Shown in pieces: positions 22,745 through 34,110 of a stretch of 64,000 nucleotides of DNA; position 1 is the stretch's first letter, and every line of letters starts with the position of its first letter. A program made the position numbers and the translations under genes. A model generated the notes under the pieces. That model searched no databases. It was not told where the DNA came from and saw only the letters and a list, made by a program, of their open reading frames with translations. The DNA is from Saccharomycopsis fibuligera x Saccharomycopsis cf. fibuligera (taxonomy: Eukaryota > Ascomycota > Saccharomycetes > Ascoideales > Saccharomycopsidaceae), in contig CP012816.1 in assembly GCA_001936135.1 (NCBI GenBank), positions 1,987,501 through 2,051,500 on the forward strand, given 5' to 3'.

Positions 22745-24502
22745 TTATTTCTTGTTGGATTTTTTCCCCTTGTTGCTCTTGTGCAGATCTTTGTTGCCAC
22801 TACCTTTGGATTGGTTGTCGTCCAATTTATCATTGCGAATGGAATCCTGCACCGACAAGTTCCGTTGGGTGTTTCTGATGAACCAATCGCTGAACTTTCT
22901 AGCTATTCTCATTTCCACAATCTGAATCAAATTGTCGTTCAAAGTGATGTCAAAGTCGTAAACGTTGGCGGATTCACCATTAAGCAAACCGTTGTTGCTA
23001 TTGGTGCCATTAGCAGCACCAACGGCATATTCTGACTCGCCAACAGCAACACTGCTACTTTGCTGCTGCTGTTTTGATTCAGTCCATTTGATTTGCAAGT
23101 TAGTCAACTTGAAGGCAAGCAAAACTTCCTTCAATTCGTCCAAGTCGTTAATCTTCACCTCATCGTCACTTTGCAAGAATTTCAATAGCTTGCTCAATTC
23201 CATTCTGGAGTACAAATTCAAATACGTCTTCAAAAGGTTATTGTAAACAGTGTTTCTAATGGTTATCATAAACACCTTCAAATGTAAGCGAATAGCATCA
23301 ATGTTCAATTCTGGGGTTTCAAAATTTGGCAACGAAATCGAAATGAATTTAGGAGCACCAAACAAAAACAATTCCTCAATAACTTTCAATGATGCCTCAC
23401 CATTCTTAGAAATCTTGGATAACTGTTCTCCAAATTTTTCCTTCAAGTTGCTGTGCAAAGTTTCATCGATTCTAGTTGGACACAAGCCAATGAGAATAGT
23501 TAACAAAGCGTACATTTGCTCAGACTTTTTAGTAACAGCATCGTATTGTCCCGATTTGCTGATGTTGCTGGTTCTAGCAATGTAAAGCAAAATGTGAGAG
23601 AAAGTTCTAATGGCGTCAGAATATCTGTGCATCATCAAGTAACAGAATCCGGCATAGTAATAGGTGGTGAAATGAGCACCTGGCACTCTACTCAAGAATC
23701 CTTTTCTGTTATTCAATTCAAGATCTTCCATGGTCTTCAAAGCTAAAGTGAAATCACCCAACAAAGTATGGATTCTCAATAATCCAATAATAGAAAAGTA
23801 TCCCAAGTATTTGTATAATGGCAATGATCCGTAGGAACCAGCGATCTCATTAACTTTATCTTGGGGCAAGTTGTTTCTTTGAGCGCTCAACTGTTCGTAT
23901 ATCTTTGATCTACCGATCAAAGAATATAAGGCGTTCAACACAGAATAGGAACTCCAAATTTCCACATGTTGTTTCAAAAATTTTAATTCAGCCAATTCTT
24001 TGTCATCTGGTGTCTTTCTAGTGATCAATTTGGAACGGTAAACGGAAAACTGATTGAATTGATAAATGAATTCATCGACAATATCCCAAAGCCATTTGCT
24101 TGGTAACTCAAAAGTGACTGGACCACCTTCGTTGTTCAAAATCAAGTTGAACAAGTTACAGTAGTTATTGTAAGAATTGGTTCTTTGCTCCAAATTAGCT
24201 CCCAATCTGGCGTAAATGTGACGGTAGTAAACTTCACTATACAACACCAAAAACACTTGATCATTGTCCACCAATGGGGCAACGTCTATGAATGGATCAG
24301 GCCAAGCGGATTTGGAGTAGAACTTGTCACTCAATCTGTTGAAAGCGTGTTCATAACAGTTATGTAATTCATAAACATTGTTTTCCAAGAAACTCTTGTA
24401 AAAATTCTTGATAAAGTCTTGAACTTGGTCAGGAATGTTTGATGGTTGTCCCCTTGGTTGAGAAGAGGCGCCTTCAGAGTGTTGGTCGATAACGTCAGCC
24501 AT
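22745..24502 (-). CDS. EIF3L: Translation initiation factor eIF3 subunit l
   Basis: 585 residues, close to the family's usual length (564 in human). Recognised from NDQVFLVLYSEVYYRHIYAR, SYNNYCNLFNLILN, LPSKWLWDIVDEFIYQFNQF, then YKYLGYFSIIGLLRIHTLLG, TTYYYAGFCYLMMHRYSDAI and the C-terminal KFSDWFIRNTQRNL. The C-terminal half is a TPR/PCI-type helical region. eIF3l is a non-core subunit that, with eIF3k, modulates initiation on the 40S subunit in animals and filamentous fungi. S. cerevisiae lacks it. Low-complexity insertions (poly-Gln/Ser near residue 475 and Asn-rich) and a Lys-rich tail are added here. Start ATG at 24502; no CTG codon was noticed. Confidence 0.95.
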   Translation of the reverse strand: MADVIDQHSEGASSQPRGQPSNIPDQVQDFIKNFYKSFLENNVYELHNCYEHAFNRLSDKFYSKSAWPDPFIDVAPLVDNDQVFLVLYSEVYYRHIYARLGANLEQRTNSYNNYCNLFNLILNNEGGPVTFELPSKWLWDIVDEFIYQFNQFSVYRSKLITRKTPDDKELAELKFLKQHVEIWSSYSVLNALYSLIGRSKIYEQLSAQRNNLPQDKVNEIAGSYGSLPLYKYLGYFSIIGLLRIHTLLGDFTLALKTMEDLELNNRKGFLSRVPGAHFTTYYYAGFCYLMMHRYSDAIRTFSHILLYIARTSNISKSGQYDAVTKKSEQMYALLTILIGLCPTRIDETLHSNLKEKFGEQLSKISKNGEASLKVIEELFLFGAPKFISISLPNFETPELNIDAIRLHLKVFMITIRNTVYNNLLKTYLNLYSRMELSKLLKFLQSDDEVKINDLDELKEVLLAFKLTNLQIKWTESKQQQQSSSVAVGESEYAVGAANGTNSNNGLLNGESANVYDFDITLNDNLIQIVEMRIARKFSDWFIRNTQRNLSVQDSIRNDKLDDNQSKGSGNKDLHKSNKGKKSNKK

Positions 24503-24866
24503 TTTATTTTGAAACTTTTTAGACTAATAGTTACTGATTGGTATTGAGGTGGATCAAATACTAGCAGACTTTTCTCCTACTTTTCTCTTTGGTCTTCGTT
24601 AATTTTTTTTTTTTTTCACTTTTTTTTTTCCTCGCTGGTGTTGAACAAAAGTGTGTCTACGTGGTGCACGGGTGTCATGATAGTGCAGCGGTTGGTATTT
24701 ACGTTTCCTTTGATCTCAAAACCTCAGGCAATAACAATCAATAATAACACCACCTCAACGAAGCCTTTGTGTTTACTGGTTTTCCCTTTTTCATGAAGCA
24801 CCTTTCGCCTCAAATTTGTATTATTTCTTTGTCTCTTCTGTTTGTTTTTTTCACACAGTTTCCATA
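24503..24866. other. Divergent promoter EIF3L / unknown gene
   Basis: T-rich tracts (about 24601-24629) and a pyrimidine-rich leader before the ATG at 24867. No gene seen. Confidence 0.6.
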
Positions 24867-25415
24867 ATGACAGTCCAAGAAGCACCACTACCGACTAAGG
24901 ATATCCTTACTAATATTCACTTGACCGCCATATTGAATTCGAACATATCGTCAACAGTCAAAAAATACACAGCTGTTGTGTTTTCCAAAATAGACTACAA
25001 ACTCCTATATGCATGGTCCTTGAAAAGTAATAAATCTGATGATATAATTGAGCGTCAGTATCAACATCAAAATCAAACGGTTAAGCGTCCCACCATTTTG
25101 GAACCAATTGCCATTGAGCCAGCATTGGCCATCATAAAACTAAGCTTAAAGTTAGTGAAAACGAATGAAAAGTTGGCAAAAGTGTTTGAAAATGTATTGC
25201 GAAGTAAAGCCGAGGAGTGTCAAGATCAGAAGACTGTTGACGAGCGAAATGAAAATGCTACAAATAATGAAGTTAATGATGATGAGAAAGTGGAAGAGAT
25301 ACAGGAGCCTAATGTGAATTTGCAGCTTCTAAGGACGAACTATGGCAACAATAAGGAAATCATAATAATACCCACTGAAGAGTTACTTATGTCTGTTGTT
25401 GTTTCTAAATTTTAA
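24867..25415 (+). CDS. Unknown 182-aa protein, possibly roadblock-like
   Basis: 182 residues from ATG 24867 (the open frame extends 17 codons upstream without another ATG). I do not recognise it with confidence. The order of predicted elements is helix, strand (KYTAVVFSKIDYKLLYAW), long helix (PALAIIKLSLKLV), an acidic Glu/Asn-rich loop (about residues 122-148), then two hydrophobic strands (KEIIIIPTEELLMSVVVSKF). This is loosely like a roadblock/LC7 fold such as Ego3/Slm4 of the vacuolar EGO complex, but the final helix would be missing. Coding is well supported by length and codon choice; the function is open. Confidence 0.7.
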   Translation: MTVQEAPLPTKDILTNIHLTAILNSNISSTVKKYTAVVFSKIDYKLLYAWSLKSNKSDDIIERQYQHQNQTVKRPTILEPIAIEPALAIIKLSLKLVKTNEKLAKVFENVLRSKAEECQDQKTVDERNENATNNEVNDDEKVEEIQEPNVNLQLLRTNYGNNKEIIIIPTEELLMSVVVSKF

Positions 25416-26288
25416 ACACGAGGCTCTTGTATACTGGGATACATACTACTGGTCTCTCGTTAGCTTCGTCTTTAACTTTCTCACTAACATCATAATCTTT
25501 CTTATTCATGCTTCCTATGCTTCCTATTCCTGTCAACAGCTTCTTTAGGGCACTTTTTGATCGTGCTGCAATAAATTAATTAACACAATTCACAAAACCA
25601 TTTTTAGCATTTGGCTCCGTTTTATTGATTCTCAGCAGTGCGCATTACCTTGCATCAAAAAAAAAACATCAAAAACAAGCTTTGGAGAAAATCATAACGG
25701 TTTCTTTGGTTTTTATAATATCCCGTTTCGGGCTGTAAAGATTTACTCGCCTATAGTTTTCCTCCGTCTCTTATTTTTTCTTTCACCATTTCATCTCAAA
25801 CCAGTAGCCTCATAGAATGTTAATTTGCGGCTGAGAGTCAATTGTAATTATATAACTGATAAATGGCAGTTCTAATATGCTAGTCAATCAATAGTTGATT
25901 GTCAATGGTATTTCAACAAACAGAAAAAGGGGCGAAATAGATGTTGATGATAAATTGGGCTTAATGTCCATAGCTTTATGAATCATTTGAACTACTGGTT
26001 TAGCTTGCAATGTAGTCTTGAAGTCAATTTTCATCTTTTCTGTAGAGATGTGGTAACAAGTTTTCCACTTTAAAAGCGCCCAGAAAACCCCACAATGTAG
26101 TACATACTCCAATGTAAACGAAAAACATGGCTCAAAAAAAATATGATATTATATTACATAATTATGATGAAGGACACGATCATCAAATTAAGGGTATCGT
26201 TTAGCAAAAAAAAAAAAAGAAAAAAAAAAAAGAAGTGAAAACATGAATTTATACATTGCCTTTTGCCGTTTCAACCAAATCAGACAAG
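25416..26288. other. Convergent intergenic, unknown gene to CDC24
   Basis: AT-rich 3' flanks with A-rich runs near 26204-26233. A 74-codon minus-strand open frame (25888-26112) was not accepted. Nothing else seen. Confidence 0.6.
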
Positions 26289-28769
26289 CTAATCTTTTTG
26301 AATAACCCAGATAGACATAATGTTATCGCCATCGTTCTCCACCATCTCCTCGACAACTTCCTGAGCCAAATCCCAATCTTCGTTGGAATCAATAGCAATG
26401 TAATCACCTTCTTCATCTTGGTATCTAATTTTCATAGTGTCGCAAGTGATCATTGCTCCACATTGTTTGAGCTTCTTTTCAATACGTTTCTTTAAATCGT
26501 TCATTTCGCATCCTTTTGGAATCAATAAAGTGAAAACGTCTTGCTTGTATGACAATTTCACCTTAAGCCATTCTCCTGAAGTCAAAGTCACTGGAGTTGG
26601 TGGTTGTTCCTTGTTAGTGTTAGCAGCCGCCACTGCGGCATTAAGAGATAAATTGCTCATTGGTGATATTAACATATTTCCATTTCCGTTACCGAGACTA
26701 TTATGATTGCTGTTGTTGTGAATGTTCTTGTGTATCGATGGCGTCAGTGCTGATCTGGCTCTTGCATCAAAGTCAGTAGCCAGACCATTAACGCTGCTGC
26801 TATTGGTCAATGTTTGTACATATGAAGAACTATTAGCCCTCATTTTTTCAGGCTTTTGTTTCAAGTGGGAATATTGACTTTGAGCAAAACGTGCACTGTA
26901 TCCACCATGTTCAAGTCCCACAGTACTGCCAGCTCTTGAAGATGGTTCAATTGGTGAATAAAACCCGTTCATTTGGCCATGCCCTGCAGAAATTCCAGCG
27001 GAAGAAGCTGCTGCGGCTGCGGCTGTTGCTGCTTTATATTCTTGAATTTCTTCTCGTAGCTTATGAACTAAATCTCTCAAGCATGTTTCCCATTGATTTC
27101 GAGTTTCTTCACTGCGAAATCGCATCACAAATGAACCAGAGTCTCTTGATCCAGACCAAGAAACAGTCAAAAAATGACCTTGTGCGGTGGCTGGACTATT
27201 AGAAGAAATATTGTAAATGTTTGGGATGTAAATTCTGCCCTTCAATTCAAGTTTATATTTATTGTTTGATGTGTCTGCTAAAGAATTCTTCTTTTTTGAT
27301 TTTTTTTGTGCTTCTTTAGGTATAGCCTCTTTGAAAAATAACATAATTTGTTCAAAAAGGTAAACATTGAATTCTCGTTCAGTATCCTGATCTCTGACCC
27401 CTAAAGCGCCATGGTACAATAAATCACCGAATGAATTTATGTCATAACCTTTCCAATCAGCTACTCTTTCTTGCAATTCTCTCAATTGAACCAAGTTTTC
27501 TACTCTTCTTTGTGCTTCGTTAACATGCGCAGCAGTCTCTTTGGATGCTTGTAAAGCACTCACCAACTCGTTATAATGGGGCCATGTCTGATCAGTGTAT
27601 TTCACTAATTCTTTAAGCAAAAGAGGATATTTGCATAATCTTTGCACGGGCTTAAGCAAAAAACTGTTCAATTCAAGTTCGCCACGGATCAACTGTGACG
27701 ATCTCTCCAAATTAGCCATATCTTTTTCAATTATTTCTGCTGCCGCCTTTTGTCCAACTGACCATGGTTCATAGGCTTTGAAAGGTTCGGAAGAATGCAA
27801 GAAAATTGAACCAATCCTCTGTAATTTCGGCGGCGCTAAAGCATTGGCTTCCAAACCAACCAATAATCTTCTTTGAAGGTCAACAATTTCATTCAAATTT
27901 GGAAGCAAAGTATGTAGCGATTCAGATGGTATTAATTCCGCTTGTCTAAGTTCGTTTTTGTACGCCAACATAATTTCCAAATCTTGAACGTATTTTCTTT
28001 CGGTTTCTACTAATTCTCGAACCACGTTAAATCTAGCATCTTTTGGTCCTTGCATTTGCAAAAACAAATCCTGCTTTTCTGATTCATTGAGTGCAAAATT
28101 TGGATTCAAATCAAGCACCGTGTTAACGACTTGAATAACCTGAAGCAAATCGTTAGTGCTAGAAGAGAAAACATATGATATTGGAAAAAGCTCATCATCT
28201 CTAAGGTTTAAATCCTCTTTGCATCGCAGCAAGAAATCGTAAACGCTACGTTTGCATATTTTCAAGTCGTCGGCACTGACTATGGGTAGCTGGTTGTTAG
28301 GATTTACCGAATTGTAAATGACGCAAAGTGGGGCACCCTGTTGAAATAACTTCCATATTTGCGTTACTGGATCACAGCTCACATTCGCTGGAAGCATCCC
28401 AGAGGCAAATGTATAAAAATTGTAGTATGCGGCACTAAAGCCATTATCATCTGATCTTCTTTCGCCGCTCAAATCGGACAAACTGCTACCATTAGCAAGA
28501 GTAGAACCATTTTGCAGTGATAATCTTCGTTGAGGGTTCTGTGATAAAGCGCAAGCCTGTTCTTCATTGGTGGTGGTAGCTGTGATGTATGCAATACGCA
28601 AATACTGCTGCAATCCAGGGACTTTTTCTAATCTTTTTCTCAAATTGACGCAAATATAGAAAAGGGACTTTTCGGCAGACCCTTTGCTATTCATTAACAA
28701 AGTGTTCAGAGCCACTGGGGCACTAGGCGTATCCACCCTCTGAACAATCTTGGAGCTTTGTTTAGACAT
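26289..28769 (-). CDS. CDC24: Cdc42 guanine nucleotide exchange factor Cdc24
   Basis: 826 residues, near the S. cerevisiae length (854). Domains in order: calponin-homology-like region at about 110-235 (VTQIWKLFQQGAPLCVIYN), DH/RhoGEF at about 245-430 (VVRELVETERKYVQDLEIML; FLLKPVQRLCKYPLLLKELV), PH at about 460-600 (ending near WETCLRDLVHKL), a Ser/Asn-rich linker, and a C-terminal PB1 domain at about 725-826 (IRYQDEEGDYIAIDSNEDWD) that binds Bem1. Cdc24 activates Cdc42 at sites of bud emergence and mating projection. The few CTG codons noticed are mostly in linkers; one lies in the N-terminal segment between VA and NTLL. Start ATG at 28769. Confidence 0.97.
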   Translation of the reverse strand: MSKQSSKIVQRVDTPSAPVALNTLLMNSKGSAEKSLFYICVNLRKRLEKVPGLQQYLRIAYITATTTNEEQACALSQNPQRRLSLQNGSTLANGSSLSDLSGERRSDDNGFSAAYYNFYTFASGMLPANVSCDPVTQIWKLFQQGAPLCVIYNSVNPNNQLPIVSADDLKICKRSVYDFLLRCKEDLNLRDDELFPISYVFSSSTNDLLQVIQVVNTVLDLNPNFALNESEKQDLFLQMQGPKDARFNVVRELVETERKYVQDLEIMLAYKNELRQAELIPSESLHTLLPNLNEIVDLQRRLLVGLEANALAPPKLQRIGSIFLHSSEPFKAYEPWSVGQKAAAEIIEKDMANLERSSQLIRGELELNSFLLKPVQRLCKYPLLLKELVKYTDQTWPHYNELVSALQASKETAAHVNEAQRRVENLVQLRELQERVADWKGYDINSFGDLLYHGALGVRDQDTEREFNVYLFEQIMLFFKEAIPKEAQKKSKKKNSLADTSNNKYKLELKGRIYIPNIYNISSNSPATAQGHFLTVSWSGSRDSGSFVMRFRSEETRNQWETCLRDLVHKLREEIQEYKAATAAAAAASSAGISAGHGQMNGFYSPIEPSSRAGSTVGLEHGGYSARFAQSQYSHLKQKPEKMRANSSSYVQTLTNSSSVNGLATDFDARARSALTPSIHKNIHNNSNHNSLGNGNGNMLISPMSNLSLNAAVAAANTNKEQPPTPVTLTSGEWLKVKLSYKQDVFTLLIPKGCEMNDLKKRIEKKLKQCGAMITCDTMKIRYQDEEGDYIAIDSNEDWDLAQEVVEEMVENDGDNIMSIWVIQKD

Positions 28770-30750
28770 TATTGTTTGTTATTGTGGTGAGTAAAATGTT
28801 TTAAATATGATTGTTATATCTTTGATACTTTTGTCTTTAAGTTCGATTTGTGCACGTGGAGGTACGCGTGAACCGGTAATCAACAACCTGGACAGTGGTG
28901 ATGTCTGGTTAGTTGGCAAAAAAGGAGGTTCGGTTCTTTATAAACAACGAGTGCAATACTTGAAAACGGGAGGGGATGATATTGAAACAGAAAACTTAAT
29001 TGACCACCACGAATGAACTAACAAGGTGTAATACTTTTGAAATCTGTTATCCTAATACACCAATAATATAATTATCTTTTTGAAGAAAACCACTGATGTG
29101 AGGAACGGCCAAGTATAAACTGCAAAGAGGCACACCTGAGGTGAATGGGATAGAAATGAGCGACAGAATGTATATATGCGTGAGTGCGTAGAGCTATGCT
29201 AGTAGAGCTAAAAATATTTTTCAATATTAGTGAACCTTCTAGACTATCTTTGCGTGCTTGTGATTGGGATCCCTGCTGCCAGCAAAAGAGATTCTGGGTG
29301 GTTGTTGATAGCACTTACGAAGAAGCGTTGATTTTGGTAGCGCCAATTCTCTCCTGTGAACGTTTTATTTTTTAGTTTTTCTGTCTTTTTTTTTGGTTAC
29401 ACGATTAAATAATGACTAAACGCTGAGTAATACACCCGCAAAATGCATATGCATGTGCCGCTTTCAAAAAAACCAGGAATAAAAACAACGCAAGCCACTG
29501 TGGCTAGTGCATAGAGTCACCGTTATGTTACAATTTCTGGAAATAGTGCAAAACATCAAGGAATGATCTTCTGTCAAGGTTAGTAACAAACGAAAGAGAA
29601 TATTAGTTTTTTTTCCTAACAGTCCACTATGACTGACCGTGTTGTCCTTTGCGAGGACTAGCGGCCTTCTTTAAGAGCGGAAAAGGTGCTATTATGTGAA
29701 TGTTCCAAAAAATTTTAGTTTAAAAACTGATTGTACTTCAGCAAAATCAGTAGCAAAATGGAATGTCTATTTTTGGTATGTATAAACCTTTAATTAATTA
29801 GTTATATAAACATACCTGTGGGCACCTATTAATCAACGATTTTATTATGTCGTATAAATATGTAAATTATAATTTTTTTGAGCAGTAGCAACTTAAACAT
29901 TGGCAGCTGACTTACAATGGATAACTAGAAAGTACGTTCACAAAAATTGTTCATGAAGAAACTTGTTCAAATGGAAAAAAAATTTATCACTTTCATGGTA
30001 ATAATAACATGATTTTAGAGCATATAATGATAAAAAAAAGCAATAATATCGTATGTTCTTAGTATTTCACTCAACTTTTCCATAGGACTGATCTGTACTG
30101 CAACAAAACAAATACGAAAGAATAAAAAAATAAAGGGTCTAAAAAATTGAACAGATAAACAGAAACTTACAGATTTAAGTTGATGTAAATCAAAACAAAA
30201 CAAAACAAAAAAACGTCGTTTTTGTGTTCATTAAGGAGTTCAGTGTCGATAGATCAGTTTTCAAGAATATACTCAACCTTCGAGAATTTTCTAAATATTA
30301 GATATCCTCACAATCGTGGCTGAACATTGCTGCTCAGAAGAGGTATTCAGGAAGAACTTTACTCAGTAACATTTGAGATCCTATAATATAATACCCTACA
30401 ACAAAATCAAATTACTAATATTCCTTATGAATCAAATTGTTAAAAGTATACATCCTCTGTTGGCTGATAAATTTATCAGTATAAGCAAATCAATCGTTTC
30501 TTTGATTTACAGGCGTAATCTACTTGGCGATAAGTGATAGTTACCTGAAACGGAAATTGATGTAAATAAAAATAAAACAAAAAGGAAATTGCGCTACTTA
30601 TATTAGCCTGTATATTCAAATGGTGAATGATTTTCTTAACCTATAAACACAAAGCGACTTCATTCTTTTTTGACTGCTCGTGTGCCTCTAATAATAACCG
30701 TTTACTCTCTCCCTAACTGCTTTTATTTATAATAATACAATCTTTTCTAC

Positions 30751-30782
<32 letters not shown>

Positions 30783-31655
30783 TCTTTACTTACTTGTTTG
30801 TGAGCATCATGCATGCTCTAGACTACCCAGCGCCAGAAGCGAGTTAGTGCACAGTTTGTTGAAAGCTAAGTTCCCTTTTTTTAAATCACATTCATTTTAC
30901 TCATAGTACTTGTGAACAACTGTGGGTGCTGATGTCTCAAGAGATCCGCCACCACCATTTGATTTTGCTATAAATTAGTATTGTTTGCTATAGAAAGTTG
31001 CGGTAAGTGAAGGATATTAAGTAACCATCAAGTTAGCTACATATCTGTTGGGAAGCAAACTTGCTCTTCGTTTTGTTGAATTTAATAACAAAAAGTGTTA
31101 TAAATAATCAAGAAAACCATATTGTTAACTGTTAATTCCAGTTTATGAATATCACGAACTAAATTTCAACCGTGTTCCTCATAATCCCTCGTGTTTCAAC
31201 GTACTGTTGTGTAGACGACTCGTTACACTAACTACACAGAGAGACTCAAATGCAGCATAATTTGACGCTAGCAAAGTAAGCTCAAAGTAAAATGAAGAAT
31301 GTTCTGAACTTATTCCTCTGCACTTTGATTTTTGATTGAGAATGTGGTTACTTGAGACCCGATAAGGGCAACTGGCCTTTCTTGGCAAATGAAGATAACA
31401 CATGGGGAAGACCTGTTCAACATTATCTCAATATTGAATTTTGAGACTCAATCAAGCCCACAGTTTGTAAAGCACTCATGTGTCGAGTTGTAATCTTAGT
31501 GTTTGGTGCATACCGTTCAAATACTCGTGGTGGTAATTGAGAAACCAAACACAAATTATGCCTATATTACATGACGGCTCGTAAATAATGCGTCCAAGCA
31601 CACCTAACTGTTAAACGCGTTCTGTTTCTTAACAATTCTATTGCATTGATTCAAA
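28770..31655. other. Gene-poor region downstream of the CDC24 start
   Basis: CDC24 promoter followed by AT-rich DNA. A 69-codon ATG frame at 28807-29016 with a hydrophobic start is possible but unsupported. A 27-nt T run lies at 30757-30783. Otherwise nothing recognisable. Confidence 0.5.
30757..30783. repeat. T27 homopolymer
   Basis: Uninterrupted 27-nt T run following a pyrimidine-rich stretch. Confidence 0.95.
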
Positions 31656-32051
31656 CTATCGGTAGTTTGAATATACAGCATATACCAACAAACCGAAAAC
31701 CAAACTCAAGAACCCATATATTATAAGCTGGTCTCTTTTACTTTCCCTCTTGAAACAGTCTACTGTAATTTCCAGTAATGATGGCTTCCTAACATTCTCC
31801 CCATTCTTGTCGTCACCTTGTAGCTGTTTGTTAAACTGATACTGGCAATGCACTTTGGAGCAGAATGAGCAGTCCAGTCTCGAGTACTTGGCGTCAGGTA
31901 CTGCAGAGTAGAATTCCTGTTTGATATCCTCGGTTATTGAAAATAGAAAGTAAGATAGGTCTTTTTGATTCTCACAGCGACAGAATGTGTTGGCGGCAAA
32001 AATGGCGGTAACAAAAATTGACAATGCTGCAACGCTTGCGAACACTTTCAT
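31656..32051 (-). CDS. Predicted type I membrane protein, 131 aa, unknown
   Basis: 131 residues from ATG 32051. The first about 20 residues are a good signal peptide (MKVFASVAALSIFVTAIFAA) ending at a plausible Ala site. The middle has five cysteines after the signal (CRC, DCSFC and KVHC patterns, residues about 24-71), so a disulphide-bonded lumenal domain is likely. A C-terminal hydrophobic segment (LIIYGFLSLVFGLLVYAVY) and a short basic tail follow. This is the layout of a small ER or plasma-membrane type I protein. I do not recognise the family. It stands alone in a gene-poor region. Confidence 0.7.
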   Translation of the reverse strand: MKVFASVAALSIFVTAIFAANTFCRCENQKDLSYFLFSITEDIKQEFYSAVPDAKYSRLDCSFCSKVHCQYQFNKQLQGDDKNGENVRKPSLLEITVDCFKRESKRDQLIIYGFLSLVFGLLVYAVYSNYR

Positions 32052-32894
32052 TGTAAATTTGACAAATATGGTTCGCCTTAATGGAATATATTTTTTGGAA
32101 ATTGACGCGTTAAGTGATAAAAATTAAAGGTACGCGTTGCTGTTTTTTCTTCTGTTGTCCTATGTAAACTTTGAAATATAGCACTGTGATAAGCTCCTAT
32201 CGGTGTACTTTTGAGACGCTAAAATGGCAGACTCAACGGTGAGGCTTTTGCTGACAAGTCTAATATAAACAGACCACGGTATAGTGAGTTTCTGAACGTT
32301 GGTGTTTTACTAAGAAAGTTAAAGGCAGCTCTTTTAATCAACAAATAGTACGTAGTACATACACAGCATATCCCTATAGAAATTTTCTGGACAAAAAGAA
32401 GTTCCGAGCGGGGCCACTTAACCTCAGAACAGTTGATCATCATGGTGATATGGACTTTCATAGGAATTGGTGGAACTACAAACTACCGTATGAGGGAAAT
32501 TTTTGGGGGCGATTATATCTATGGGCAGATGAATACTTATAAAAGGCTTAATACTTCAATTCATAGAAGTGGTCAATAGTATTTACCGATTCTGTGTGCG
32601 TATAATTAATCGTTACGAGTTTGATTTCATTAAAAAGACGCCACAACAATCTAACATCACCACGAGCTTTTAGCATTTACGGAAAATTACAGGGCAGGTC
32701 AAAGAGTGGGGGCGTTTGTGAACACAATCTGCGACTTCAAGTTGAATCTATAACATGAATTCTGCAGTTAGTGGATAAATTATTGTGGGTATCCTGATAA
32801 ATTCACTGCAAGTTTATCTTTGCCCAGATCGGTCCAATGAAAAAAAGCGGAACAAGCATTGAGCATCTGCGAGAAAGAGAGAAAGAAGAAAAAC

Positions 32895-32918
32895 AAAAAA
32901 AAAAAAAAAAAAAAAAAA
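32895..32918. repeat. A24 homopolymer
   Basis: Uninterrupted 24-nt A run in the gene-poor region upstream of PMA1. Confidence 0.95.
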
Positions 32919-33934
32919 GCCTCGGTGAGACCTCATTGCCAGATTAATCTGAAACAATAAATAAAATGATAGACAAAAGCGGCCTATGATATAATTGCCA
33001 ATATTTTGCCAATCCGGGGCGCGTTGAAATAAATGTAGGCCTAGAGGATTCTAAATTTTCAATTTATAAGTGCCGTTTGATTATTATGTTTGAAAGTGGA
33101 GTTGAATACGGTAATGGCAGTGACAAATGGTGATAATAATTTGATTTGCCAATCCATATTGACTCAGTCACACATGTATTGGTATCAAAGAGGTTTGCTT
33201 TTTAATGAATAAACTCCATAGTAAAATCAGGTCGAATTGTGAAACCTGTTTTAATGGGTCTTACGTCCGAGAACAATACCCATTTTAGTTTATTTTAGTT
33301 TATTTTAATTTTATCGTCACCAACCTGTGAGCGAACCATAATTGTAGGTGCATTGTTTCATATCGTAAAACGTAGGGCTGGCTGGTTGGCTTAGTAAAAT
33401 ATAGCTTTCTAACTTATTCAATATGTAGCGCTAATTACATATCTCTTGATTATTTCTTTTTGTTTTTTGCAGCCTAACTTGAGCTAATTCTATTTTCTCT
33501 GCGAATATTCTATTGTGTCCACATTAGGTTTTTAGCAATCGCTACCGATAAACTCAAATTTTATAAACTTAAAATACCTCGAAAAAAAGAGGGTTTTGTG
33601 GTCTATTTTCCTTTACAACAGTAATAAAAAAGACCGAGAATCAATTAAAAAACTGGTTCATTTGGATTCAATGACAAGATATTATAAACTTTTTTTAGTC
33701 TTATCTTAAAAGACACTTCGATTTATTTACAGATAGTTCAGCCAGTAAGACACCTCGTCGCTCTTTATCGTTTGAAAAAGCCATACATATCTTCTGGCTG
33801 CATGGCCTAAATGTTTCAGCATTTTTGAGCATTTACCGGCCCAAATCAATTTGCTTGAGTGTTTCTCAAATAATATTTGCAGAGGTCTCTTAATATTCGG
33901 GAGAAAAAAGTCTCTCGAGAAATGCGGAAAAAAA

Positions 33935-34110
33935 AACGCTATACCGATGACGCCAACTCAACTGCCGGCGTACGGAACAGCTAGTACACGCCCGTAGATG
34001 TCAGGTACTGCCGGTTGCTGCCGGAACATGTATAACTGGCTACGGGCCGAGGCTATCAAGAGCAGAAATGCGCGGGGCGAGTAAAACCTTGCAGGCTTTT
34101 GCTTAATCCG
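33935..34110. other. GC-rich island in AT-rich desert
   Basis: About 175 bp with clearly higher GC than the flanks, containing repeated CTGCCGG words and GCCGGC/CCGGC inverted elements. It could be a structured non-coding RNA or a regulatory element. No snRNA, RNase P or SRP core motif was recognised. Confidence 0.35.

Noticed and set aside
28807-29016. 69-codon ATG frame with hydrophobic start
   Set aside because: Lies in the CDC24 promoter, short, no homology; could be real but cannot be supported.
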